Assembly: GCA_964406795.1 (NCBI GenBank)
Contig: CAYOTA010000005.1
Location: forward strand, 1-64,000
DNA: 64,000 bases
Direction: 5' to 3'
Source: JAGORM01 sp964406795
GTDB taxonomy: Bacteria > Patescibacteriota > Microgenomatia > Levybacterales > GWA1-39-11
Part shown: one piece after another, positions 7,508 through 14,819 of the stretch
How positions within the stretch are numbered: the stretch's first letter is position 1
Layout of the letters: each line of letters begins with the position of its first letter
Translations under genes and position numbers: made by a program
The notes under the pieces: model-generated
The model's input: only the letters and a program-made list of their open reading frames with translations
The model's database searches: none
Told to the model about the DNA's origin: nothing

Positions 7508-8293
7508 ATGAAAAACATACTTTCTCACAAATGGGGCATTGCTTTAAGAATCCTTCCCTGGGCGGTTGGAATTATTGTACTAAAATTAATTCTCCACCAG
7601 CTCAATATTGAGCCTCTTTCATTAAGCCCGCTTTTAAATAGCCTGATTGCAGCTAATGTGTTTTTACTTGGGTTTTTACTTTCGGGGACATTATCTGACT
7701 ATAAAGAAAGCGAACGCCTGCCAGGAGAACTGGCATCCAGTATTGAAACCATTGGCGATGAATTTAAAATTACCCATACTTCTAAGAATACTAAGGTGAC
7801 AAAAGATGCCCTGACTCATCTCAGCAATTTTACCGACAGTCTTATTGATTGGTTTCATAAGAAAGAGCGCACGACGGTTCTTTTGGGAAAATTGACGAAA
7901 TTTAATGACTTTTTTCTTGGGTTTGAATCTCTAACCCAGCCGAATTTTATCGTGCGTCTCAAGCAGGAACAGCATACTATTCGGCGGACAATTCATCGGA
8001 TTCACCACATCCGCGAAGTATCCTTTGTCAGTGTTGGTTATGCAGTCTCTGAAATTACCACAGTCCTTTTAATTATTGGCTTCCTCTTAGCCAAGATCGA
8101 CCCCTTTTACGAATCTCTATTTTTTATCGGTATTGTGGCCTTTCTCATGCTCTATATGATTGCCCTGATCAAAGAGTTGGATAACCCTTTTGAGCATTAT
8201 CAGGACAAAAATGACGCAGTGATAGTCTCCCTAAAACCCCTTATTGATTTACAGGAAAGAATGAAAAAAGAACTAAAGATAATTACTCAATAA
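7508..8293 (+). CDS. Bestrophin-like/DUF4239-like membrane protein
   Basis: A 261-aa protein with two N-terminal membrane segments (ILPWAVGIIVLKLIL; LLNSLIAANVFLLGFLLSGTL). A central cytoplasmic helical region follows, then two C-terminal membrane segments (VLLIIGFLLAKI; FFIGIVAFLMLYMIALIKE). This layout and the ANVFLLGFLLSGTLSDYKESERLPGELAS stretch resemble bestrophin/DUF4239 channel-like proteins, but I am not certain. It starts four bases after the CDF gene, with GAAGGA nine bases upstream as a possible ribosome site, and ends eight bases before the P-type ATPase. It therefore belongs to the metal operon. Confidence 0.6.
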   Translation: MKNILSHKWGIALRILPWAVGIIVLKLILHQLNIEPLSLSPLLNSLIAANVFLLGFLLSGTLSDYKESERLPGELASSIETIGDEFKITHTSKNTKVTKDALTHLSNFTDSLIDWFHKKERTTVLLGKLTKFNDFFLGFESLTQPNFIVRLKQEQHTIRRTIHRIHHIREVSFVSVGYAVSEITTVLLIIGFLLAKIDPFYESLFFIGIVAFLMLYMIALIKELDNPFEHYQDKNDAVIVSLKPLIDLQERMKKELKIITQ

Positions 8294-8300
8294 GCATTTT

Positions 8301-10199
8301 ATGAACTTTGCAGAACTCTTAAAGATTAAAAAAATCCGCCTGCTCTTTCTGAGCCTGCTTCTGATCATCCCGCTTGAAGCATTCGCGCTTTTTTCTCTTC
8401 ACTTACCACAATGGATTGAATTACCGTTTTTTATCGGCATTGCCTTGTATTTTGGCAAAGACGTTTTCAAAAGCGGTATTCAAAGTCTATTTGTGCTTAA
8501 TTTTTCCAACATCAATCTCCTCATGACAATTGCTGTTGCCGGAGCGTTTTATATTCAACAGTATGAAGAAGCAGTGATTATCATCGTTCTTTTTGGGCTT
8601 GGGGAGGCATTGCAGGATCTGGGTATTGAAAAAAGCCAATCAGCCCTCGAAGAACTGGTCAAGAAAACTCCCAAGTCTGCGCTTCTGAAAGGCAAAGAGG
8701 AAAAAACACCGATTGAAGATATTAAGATCGGAGACATTGTCGTCATCAAACCTGGAGACTATATTCCCCTTGACGGTGTAGTTACTAGCGGGCAGTCCCT
8801 TATAGATGAGGCAGCTATTACCGGTGAGCCCTTGCCAAAAAGCAAGTACGAGGGCGACAACGTCTTTGCCGGAACAGTCAACACGTCAGGCTACCTTGAA
8901 ATGCGGGTTACAAAAACTGCCAAAGATACAACCCTTGCTAAAATTATTGACCTTACGTTTGCCGCGGCTGAAAAAAAATCGAAGGCGCAGCAGTTTATTG
9001 AAAAATTTGCTTCCTACTATACGCCTGTTGTTATCCTTGCTTCCCTTCTCACATTTGTGATTCCAGTCTTCATTTTTAACCAACCGGCCACTCCCTGGAT
9101 TACCCAGGCCTTAACGCTTTTGATTATTTCCTGTCCCTGTGCATTGGTAATTTCAACGCCGATAAGCGTTTTCTCTGCCATAGGTAACGCCACCAAAAAG
9201 GGCATCCTCATCAAAGGCGGTCGGTTTTTGGAGGAGATGGGGAAAATCAAAGCAATTGCGTTTGATAAAACGAGAACGCTTACCAAAGGTGAACCGATTG
9301 TTTCTGATGTCGTGCCGTTTAACGGCTTTACCAAAGAAGACGTTTTGGCTTGCGCCTCAGGTATTGAGTCACTTTCAGAACACCCGCTTGCCAAAAGTAT
9401 TATCAAAAAAGCGCAGGAGCTAAAGCTTAATTTGCATGAATTTAGTAACTTTGAAGCCGTTGCCGGAAAAGGAGTGAAAGGAGATTGTGCTGTTTGTCTG
9501 GATCGCCACCACTGTATGGGAACGCTCAAGTTCATTACCCAGGAGCATAACGTTGAAGAACAGATCCTCAAGCAAGTTGAGGCATTTGAAAAGGAAGGAA
9601 AGACAACCATTGTTATGACAGAGGACAAGAAAGTCGTTGGCGTTATTGCTATTACTGATGCAATACGAGAAGAAAGTAAAGCGACAATTGCACAGCTGAA
9701 AAAACTGGGTATTACTTCGATTATGCTCACTGGAGATAACCAGTCATCTGCCAACTTTGTCGCATCCCAACTCGGCATTGATGAGGCCAAAGCAGCACTC
9801 CTGCCAGATCAAAAAGTAGCAGAAGTAGCAAGACTGCAACAAGTCTATCACTCGGTGGCTATGGTGGGTGATGGTGTCAATGACGCACCTGCCTTAACCA
9901 GTTCCTCGGTGGGCATTGCTATGGGAGCAATAGGCTCTGATGTGGCTGTAGAAAACGCGGATATTGCCTTAATGAACAACAATCTATCCTTACTTCCGTA
10001 TCTTATAGAACTTGGCAGAAAGACAGCTGCTACAATTCGGATCAATACTATTATGGCTGTGGCAGTCAAGCTCGTTTTTCTAGGCCTGGCAGTTGTCGGA
10101 ATGAGCAACCTCTCCCTGGCTATTTTTGCTGATGTGGGAATGACTATTATTGTGGTGATGTATAGCCTTCGCTTATTTAAATTTGATACTGTCTCCTAA
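8301..10199 (+). CDS. P1B-type heavy-metal ATPase (Zn/Cd/Pb-type)
   Basis: A 632-aa metal-exporting ATPase. It has an actuator TGEP (174-177), a CPC metal site in the membrane (278-280), an HP motif (SEHPLAKS) and a hinge GDGVNDAP. The last membrane helices (AVKLVFLGLAVVG...LAIFADVGMT) carry the Lys and Asp typical of the Zn/Cd/Pb subgroup (ZntA/CadA-like). There is no N-terminal CxxC metal-binding domain. Two oddities stand out. The phosphorylation motif reads DKTRTLT (Arg325, codon AGA at 9273) instead of the nearly invariant DKTGTLT. The nucleotide domain also contains a Cys/His-rich insert (GDCAVCLDRHHCMG). Last gene of the operon. Family certain; activity uncertain because of the Arg. 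Confidence 0.9.
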   Translation: MNFAELLKIKKIRLLFLSLLLIIPLEAFALFSLHLPQWIELPFFIGIALYFGKDVFKSGIQSLFVLNFSNINLLMTIAVAGAFYIQQYEEAVIIIVLFGLGEALQDLGIEKSQSALEELVKKTPKSALLKGKEEKTPIEDIKIGDIVVIKPGDYIPLDGVVTSGQSLIDEAAITGEPLPKSKYEGDNVFAGTVNTSGYLEMRVTKTAKDTTLAKIIDLTFAAAEKKSKAQQFIEKFASYYTPVVILASLLTFVIPVFIFNQPATPWITQALTLLIISCPCALVISTPISVFSAIGNATKKGILIKGGRFLEEMGKIKAIAFDKTRTLTKGEPIVSDVVPFNGFTKEDVLACASGIESLSEHPLAKSIIKKAQELKLNLHEFSNFEAVAGKGVKGDCAVCLDRHHCMGTLKFITQEHNVEEQILKQVEAFEKEGKTTIVMTEDKKVVGVIAITDAIREESKATIAQLKKLGITSIMLTGDNQSSANFVASQLGIDEAKAALLPDQKVAEVARLQQVYHSVAMVGDGVNDAPALTSSSVGIAMGAIGSDVAVENADIALMNNNLSLLPYLIELGRKTAATIRINTIMAVAVKLVFLGLAVVGMSNLSLAIFADVGMTIIVVMYSLRLFKFDTVS

Positions 10200-10200
10200 A

Positions 10201-10240
10201 ATATTTCGAAATATGGATATATTGATCTAAAAATCCATAT
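10201..10240 (+). repeat. Two overlapping palindromes before the recombinase
   Basis: ATATTTCGAAATAT (10201-10214) is a perfect 14-bp palindrome. ATATGGAT (10211-10218) and ATCCATAT (10233-10240) are perfect inverted arms. They lie between the ATPase stop and the serine recombinase start. They may be an operator, a recombination site or an unusual terminator. Confidence 0.45.
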
Positions 10241-10290
10241 AGCATCTTGCGACTGGACTTCACAAAACCCTTGCGGTACCTTTTGTCCTG

Positions 10291-11607
10291 ATGAAAGATA
10301 ATACCAGGCTAAAATACTGCCTATATGCTCGTAAATCCAGCGAATCTGATGAGCGTCAAGCGATGTCGATTGACGGTCAACTCAAGGAAATGCAACTTCT
10401 TGCCAAGAGAGAAAAACTCGATATTACGGAGGTAATTACAGAGAGCCACTCAGCCAAAGAATCAGGACAGCGTCCAGAGTTTAACAATCTTCTTCTTGGT
10501 GTAACTGAAGGACGATACAACAGTATTCTGACATGGGCACCTGATCGTTTATCTCGTAACGCTGGAGATTTAGGGAGAATCGTTGATTTAATGGATCAAG
10601 GAAAACTGACGCACATTAAAACATACTCGCAATCGTTCACCAATAATCCAAATGAAAAATTTTTACTCATGATTCTCTGTTCACAAGCAAAGCTTGAAAA
10701 CGATAACCGAGGGGTGAACGTAAAACGAGGACTGCGAAATAAGTGTGAAATTGGAATTAGACCAGGGGTAGCACCAATAGGATATCGCAATGTGTTAAAA
10801 GTAAATCGCATCTCAACTGTGGAACTTGATCCAGAACGAGCACCAGTCATTAAACAGATATTTCACAAAGTTGCCGATCAAGGGTTCTCAGGACGAATGG
10901 TGAAGAAATGGTTAGATGATATTGGGTTTACAACAAAAAGCGGATGCAAAATGCCGCTGAGTAAAATTTACGTAGCTCTTCAAAATCCATTCTATTACGG
11001 TGAATTTCAATACGGAAATATATGGTACAAAGGGACATATGAGCCACTCATCACAAAAGCGTTATTTGAAAGAGTCCAGATTCAACTTCAAGTTGCGCCG
11101 AGACAATGGAATAAACAACTCTTTCCCTTCAAGAAAATTTGTATCTGTGGATCGTGCGGTGGAAGTGTTACTGCTGAACTTAAATATCGAAGAACGAAAG
11201 CAAACATCGTAAATTCGCACATTTACTATCACTGCAATCGCATCAAAAAATATGACTGCCCTGAGCCTTACATTACGGAGCAAGAGTTGATTAAGCAACT
11301 TATTGGTTATCTACCTAGAATCAAACTAAACACCTCGTACTTAATGCAAGAGTTTGAAGTGGAAGTGAAACGGTTACAGCATCTCAAAGCAAATGTGATT
11401 AGTGACTATATTCCTCGAGTTGCAATCACTCCTCATAATACTGGTGACCAAAGCCCGAGAGAATATAGCGAAACTCACACTGAAATGCTGAAAGAATATT
11501 TGCTCCACGTTCTCCAGTTTGGAACTCCGGAGGAAAGGCTAAAAATCCTCAAAGGTGTGAATTCTAAATTCAGTCTAAGCGATAGACAAATCAGGTTGCT
11601 GGGCTAG
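10291..11607 (+). CDS. Large serine recombinase (site-specific integrase)
   Basis: A 438-aa large serine recombinase. The N-terminal resolvase domain has YARKSSESDERQAMSIDGQ with the likely catalytic Ser16, and APDRLSRN with conserved arginines. The recombinase domain (PIGYRNV...LDPERAPVIKQIF...TKSGCKMPLSKIYVALQNPFYYGEF) and a zinc ribbon (CICGSCGG...HCNRIKKYDC) follow. It is shorter than phage integrases, with a reduced coiled-coil C-terminus. Such enzymes move integrative elements. It follows the metal-resistance operon directly and probably marks one end of a mobile island. No att sites could be defined without a relative that lacks the island. Confidence 0.92.
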   Translation: MKDNTRLKYCLYARKSSESDERQAMSIDGQLKEMQLLAKREKLDITEVITESHSAKESGQRPEFNNLLLGVTEGRYNSILTWAPDRLSRNAGDLGRIVDLMDQGKLTHIKTYSQSFTNNPNEKFLLMILCSQAKLENDNRGVNVKRGLRNKCEIGIRPGVAPIGYRNVLKVNRISTVELDPERAPVIKQIFHKVADQGFSGRMVKKWLDDIGFTTKSGCKMPLSKIYVALQNPFYYGEFQYGNIWYKGTYEPLITKALFERVQIQLQVAPRQWNKQLFPFKKICICGSCGGSVTAELKYRRTKANIVNSHIYYHCNRIKKYDCPEPYITEQELIKQLIGYLPRIKLNTSYLMQEFEVEVKRLQHLKANVISDYIPRVAITPHNTGDQSPREYSETHTEMLKEYLLHVLQFGTPEERLKILKGVNSKFSLSDRQIRLLG

Positions 11608-11623
11608 CCAACTCTCCACGATA

Positions 11624-11629
11624 TATAAT
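11624..11629 (+). promoter_or_regulatory. -10 element for leaderless expression
   Basis: TATAAT exactly six bases before the ATG at 11636. No convincing -35 is visible. Confidence 0.5.
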
Positions 11630-11635
11630 TGGTGT

Positions 11636-12511
11636 ATGGATCAGCAACTCACTCTTACGGAAGAAATTGAAATTAATGATGAGATCGATAAACAATTACT
11701 CGAAGATATCTTACTTATTGTTCAAAACACCCATATTCTCCCTCTAGTTAGTTTTTGGGGTCATCAAAAATTACAGATTGATAAAGCAGATGAACAGTTT
11801 TTAAAGCACATCATGCTTTCGATTAATTCTTTAGTAAAAGCTAATGCTTTAAGAAGAAATTATGTAAAAAGAAAAGATGACCTAATTGAAGAGATCAAAA
11901 AAGACAGGAGTATCTCAGGCACAAACATAGATATTTTATTCAATAAAGTTGATGCATTTATTCTTATTGAAGCTTTTTTTGGACAGATTAAAACGTCATT
12001 AGATTTACTGGCTCAAAGCTTAAAACCAGTTTACGGCAGAGAATTCCAAACATGGAAACGAAAAAATAATTTGAGTGGGATGGCAATTGCTGATACTTTA
12101 GCTACGAGTATTAAAGATGATATTAAGCCCAATGCAAAACCAATAATTGAGTTAATTAAGCACCACTCTGTTTCGATCACAAAAATTGTCACTCATCGAG
12201 ATGATACTGTTCATTATGGAAAGCTAAAAAATGTTCAGGGCTTTAGATACTCTGTTAAAACCAAGGAGATTGTCCCGCCATTAATAAAAATTACTGAGAC
12301 TGAAGCTGGTTATGTAGACGAGTATATGATGGAAGTACTCAAGTACATAGCTGATTTTGTGCAAGAGTTTATAATTATACTTTTATCTAATCTTTTACCA
12401 GATATGAAAGTAGCAAAGCACAAAGATGGTCAATGGGGCTGGGTATCTGGAAAAGGTGGCGAAATTAATGGTGTATTCGAATATACAAAGCCAAATCCTC
12501 CAAAAGCTTAG
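11636..12511 (+). CDS. HEPN-like helical protein
   Basis: A 291-aa, mostly alpha-helical protein. Residues around ILIEAFFGQIKTSLDLLAQSL followed later by SITKIVTHRDDTVHYGKL contain R-x4-H (RDDTVH), the active-site pattern of HEPN ribonuclease-type domains, after a helix of HEPN character. The C-terminus ends in a Trp/Gly-rich tail (DGQWGWVSGKGGEINGVFEYTK). It sits right after a serine recombinase and has its own -10 with a leaderless start. No antitoxin-like partner is seen, so a defence or stress role is only an inference from the motif and the mobile neighbourhood. Confidence 0.55.
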   Translation: MDQQLTLTEEIEINDEIDKQLLEDILLIVQNTHILPLVSFWGHQKLQIDKADEQFLKHIMLSINSLVKANALRRNYVKRKDDLIEEIKKDRSISGTNIDILFNKVDAFILIEAFFGQIKTSLDLLAQSLKPVYGREFQTWKRKNNLSGMAIADTLATSIKDDIKPNAKPIIELIKHHSVSITKIVTHRDDTVHYGKLKNVQGFRYSVKTKEIVPPLIKITETEAGYVDEYMMEVLKYIADFVQEFIIILLSNLLPDMKVAKHKDGQWGWVSGKGGEINGVFEYTKPNPPKA

Positions 12512-12663
12512 AACCGAGCGCAAATACCTTGAGGGTCATTTAGGCGATTCTCTACATTACAGGCTATGTTTGGGATACTTGCGATTCTTAGCTCTTTTTT
12601 AGCAAGCCACATAGGGCTAATCGAGCATAGTAGACGGGTCTTGGAGCAACCCAAGGCTTTCTG

Positions 12664-12754
12664 CGGAGGAGACAGGATTTGAACCTGCGCGAGTCGGTTT
12701 AATGACTCAGAGGGATAGCAACCCTCCGCAATGGACCAACTATGCGACTCCTCC
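12664..12754 (-). tRNA. tRNA-Ser (anticodon GCU)
   Basis: A class II tRNA of 91 nt. The 7-bp acceptor stem pairs 12665-12671 with 12748-12754, the discriminator is G, the anticodon loop is TTGCTAT, and there is a long variable arm. CCA is not encoded (the next bases read CAG). It would read AGC and AGU. Confidence 0.93.
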
Positions 12755-12864
12755 TAACTGCTTTATCGGAGGCGTTGCACAACGTTGTGACCCTAGTCAG
12801 GGTTGTTGCTTTTGCTAGGCAAAATCGTGCGGGAATCCTCCCCGATACTCTTTCGAGCTTGTAC

Positions 12865-12894
12865 ATTATATCAGAGCATGCCCCCCATTTTGAA
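12865..12894 (-). promoter_or_regulatory. Candidate promoter for tRNA-Ser(GCU)
   Basis: On the minus strand TTCAAA (12889-12894), 18-bp spacer, TATAAT (12865-12870). This would give a leader of about 100 nt before the mature tRNA. Nothing else recognisable lies in this leader. Confidence 0.45.
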
Positions 12895-12967
12895 GCAAAG
12901 CAGGTTATTACAAAATTCTTTCATAATTTTGATCCAAGCTCTGCTATTTAAGGTGTAAACTAAAAAT

Positions 12968-13285
12968 ATGTTAGGAATACTTTTAATTGCACTTGTCGCA
13001 CTTTGGTTTCTCGGCTATATTAGGGTTGACGGCCTCCCCACTATTCCCGATATTCAACTATTTGTAATCAATGGAGAACCCATAACACTCTGGAGTTTGC
13101 TTATTTTTGCTGTCATTTGTTTTGTCATAGGAGTACTTCCATCTCCATTTAGACAAATTGCAGGTGTGCTTCTTATTATATGGGTACTAGCAACCCTTGG
13201 AATTTTGGCTATCTCAGGACTTGCATCAATTATTGTCATTGCCATTATAGTAGGCATAATTCTTGCACTCCTAGGTGTCTCCTAA
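12968..13285 (+). CDS. Small three-helix membrane protein, 105 aa
   Basis: Family not recognised. Three or four hydrophobic segments are visible: LGILLIALVALWFLGYI, LWSLLIFAVICFVIGVL and IAGVLLIIWVLATLGILAISGLASIIVIAIIVGIILALL. A short polar loop follows the first (VDGLPTIPDIQLFVINGEP). There is no charged active site, so it is likely an integral membrane protein of unknown role. TAAACT (12956-12961) lies six bases before the ATG, matching the leaderless pattern of the window. Confidence 0.7.
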   Translation: MLGILLIALVALWFLGYIRVDGLPTIPDIQLFVINGEPITLWSLLIFAVICFVIGVLPSPFRQIAGVLLIIWVLATLGILAISGLASIIVIAIIVGIILALLGVS

Positions 13286-13288
13286 AGC

Positions 13289-14014
13289 TCACAGATGAGC
13301 TAGCTTCACACTCAGTTTGGGGTTACTAAAGCCTACTTCTTTTCTGTAACGCATGATTCCTACCGGATTACTTATATATAATGATTTTGTAAGCGACATC
13401 GTTGGCTTAAGCTTTAATTCGCATAGAGCATCTCTCACGAATTTCATAATGTCCTTATCATAACAACGAAAATTCAATTGATAATATACTTTTTCTCCAC
13501 ATTTGGCTAAATATTTTTTAGTTGAAACTGAACCTTCAGTGTCAATTAATCCACGAATGCAGAAATATTTATATGAAGAATGTTTAATTATCCATTCGGG
13601 AATTTTTTTGTTCCATGAAGCTATCCCCATATTTTGCAAAAACGTCGCTACTAAAACAGAATAAATTCTAATCTCTACAGCTTGTTCTTTTTTGTGCACA
13701 ATACTGATATGAGCTTCAGGAAACAAGACACGTGAAAGATTAATAACATAAGGAATATAGTCTTTATCTGCAACAGAATTTAAAGTAATACCTGTCTGAT
13801 ACTTTGAGGTATTTCCGTCTCCCAAACATATACCAATAAATTCTGCCAATTTCTGAGACGGTTTAGGTAGGGTAATCAATCTTAAGCCATTCTTATTTGA
13901 TCTTGCAGAACAGGTAAGTGAACAAAATTTATAACTTTTTTCTCTTTTTCTAAATTCTTTATTGCAATATAGACAATTTCCCAAAAGCATACTAAACCAC
14001 TCTGCATAAATCAT
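13289..14014 (-). CDS. Free-standing LAGLIDADG homing endonuclease-like protein with zinc finger
   Basis: A 241-aa protein. The N-terminus has a small zinc knuckle (CLYCNKEF...CSLTCSAR). The rest carries two LAGLIDADG-type helices: LAEFIGICLGDGN and FCIRGLIDTEGSV, each with the acidic residue expected of a nuclease. It is not inside an intein or obvious intron. It lies next to a serine tRNA cluster and is read away from it. The start is uncertain between 14014 and 13990; the latter puts the zinc knuckle nearer the N-terminus. It could home to a tRNA or rRNA locus or act as a regulator; the target is unknown. Confidence 0.8.
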   Translation of the reverse strand: MIYAEWFSMLLGNCLYCNKEFRKREKSYKFCSLTCSARSNKNGLRLITLPKPSQKLAEFIGICLGDGNTSKYQTGITLNSVADKDYIPYVINLSRVLFPEAHISIVHKKEQAVEIRIYSVLVATFLQNMGIASWNKKIPEWIIKHSSYKYFCIRGLIDTEGSVSTKKYLAKCGEKVYYQLNFRCYDKDIMKFVRDALCELKLKPTMSLTKSLYISNPVGIMRYRKEVGFSNPKLSVKLAHL

Positions 14015-14052
14015 AGCACAATTTGTGTAATTTTGATAGAATACCTAATACT

Positions 14053-14136
14053 GGAAGGGTGCTCCGAATGGTTAAGGAACTGGTCTTGAAAACCAGCGGG
14101 CGCAAGCCCATGGGGGTTCGACTCCCCCCCCTTCCG
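14053..14136 (+). tRNA. tRNA-Ser (anticodon UGA)
   Basis: An 84-nt class II tRNA. The acceptor pair is GGAAGGG/CCCTTCC, anticodon stem-loop CTGGTCTTGAAAACCAG, with a variable arm and T-arm GGGGG-TTCGACT-CCCCC. The discriminator is G and CCA is not encoded. It reads UCA and related UCN codons. Confidence 0.93.
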
Positions 14137-14146
14137 CTAAAATTTT

Positions 14147-14278
14147 GGAGAGGTGACCGAGTGGCCTAATCTTTCACGAAGTGAAAGGCAGGCACGAGAC
14201 TTATTTTGTTTTGGAGAGGTGACCGAGTGGCCTAATCTTTCACAAAGTGAAAGGCAGGCACGAGACTTATTTTGTTTT
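14147..14278 (+). repeat. Two tandem 66-bp repeats that copy a tRNA 5' end
   Basis: Copies start at 14147 and 14213, and the intact tRNA follows at 14279, so the period is exactly 66 bp. The first 22 bases of each copy (GGAGAGGTGACCGAGTGGCC plus TA) equal the start of the tRNA at 14279. The remaining bases hold a perfect 7-bp hairpin CTTTCAC/GTGAAAG, then GGCAGGCACGAGACTT and a T-rich stretch. The copies differ at one base, in the hairpin loop (GAA or AAA). They lack a tRNA 3' half. The GGCACGAGACTT part resembles a tRNA sequence up to the anticodon loop. Confidence 0.8.
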
Positions 14279-14364
14279 GGAGAGGTGACCGAGTGGCCTA
14301 TGGTAACGGTTTACTAAACCGTCGTCCGCAAGGACCGAGAGTTCGAATCTCTCCCTCTCCGCCA
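14279..14364 (+). tRNA. tRNA-Ser (anticodon ACU, unusual), CCA encoded
   Basis: Acceptor GGAGAGG/CCTCTCC, D-stem ACC/GGT, anticodon stem ACGGT/ACCGT with loop TTACTAA. The variable arm is GTCC-GCAA-GGAC, T-arm GAGAG-TTCGAAT-CTCTC, discriminator G, then encoded CCA (14362-14364). The fold is complete. The anticodon ACU (14313-14315) is rare in bacteria, where GCU normally reads AGY codons, and a GCU serine tRNA is also present at 12664. Confidence 0.85.
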
Positions 14365-14367
14365 ATT

Positions 14368-14706
14368 ATGAGAAAAGATGCAGAACAAAAACCACCTCTT
14401 ACAGGAAAAGATATTTTACCAATAAATACTATTGAACTTTCAGGCCATGCTCTTTCTAGATTCCAAATGCGCACCGGATTAACACTCATGGAAACCGTGG
14501 AACAAATGAGGGGCAGATTAGCCAACGCGACCTCAATAGAGAATCACACTAAAGTAAAAATAAACAAAAAGAAAGGTAAAACATCACTTTATTTCCAAGA
14601 TTCTACCGACCCTGATTTGGTTTTTGTAGTTGATAAGAAAACAAAAAAGGCTGGCTATTTGATAAGTACGATATTGTTTCCCTTAAGGAGCACTCTACGT
14701 TCGTAA
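14368..14706 (+). CDS. Hypothetical protein, 112 aa, directly behind a tRNA
   Basis: Family not recognised. The ATG is three bases after the encoded CCA of tRNA-Ser, so the mRNA is probably released by tRNA 3' processing and then starts almost at its AUG. The segment INTIELSGHALSRFQMRTGLTLMETVEQMRGRLANAT, followed by a beta-rich, lysine-rich half ending in VFVVDKKTKKAGYLIST, has the size and composition of a small toxin- or RelE/DUF4258-like protein. I cannot confirm a family. A longer in-frame reading through the tRNA is rejected. Confidence 0.55.
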   Translation: MRKDAEQKPPLTGKDILPINTIELSGHALSRFQMRTGLTLMETVEQMRGRLANATSIENHTKVKINKKKGKTSLYFQDSTDPDLVFVVDKKTKKAGYLISTILFPLRSTLRS

Positions 14707-14783
14707 GCAAATTCATATAGTTAGCTTTCTCTCTTACTCGTTATTTACACCTCAAACTGTTACCATTTTGTAAGGATTTTAAA

Positions 14784-14812
14784 TTGTAAAGGATTCCTAT
14801 AGGTGGTATCAT
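14784..14812 (+). promoter_or_regulatory. Leaderless promoter of the 14820 gene
   Basis: TTGTAA (14784-14789), 17-bp spacer, TATCAT (14807-14812), seven bases to the ATG at 14820. Confidence 0.6.
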
Positions 14813-14819
14813 GATATAC

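Noticed and set aside
9017..9790. Long minus-strand open frame of 257 codons
   Set aside because: It lies antisense inside the P1B-ATPase, has a composition typical of reverse-strand shadows (Ser/Ile/Val-rich) and no promoter or family match.
12742..12951. 69-codon plus-strand frame
   Set aside because: It overlaps the tRNA-Ser gene and its leader; no promoter at the start and no recognisable protein features.
14147..14278. CRISPR array
   Set aside because: Only two repeats plus the tRNA, repeat unit derived from a tRNA, no spacers of constant length and no cas genes. No CRISPR array was seen anywhere in the window.
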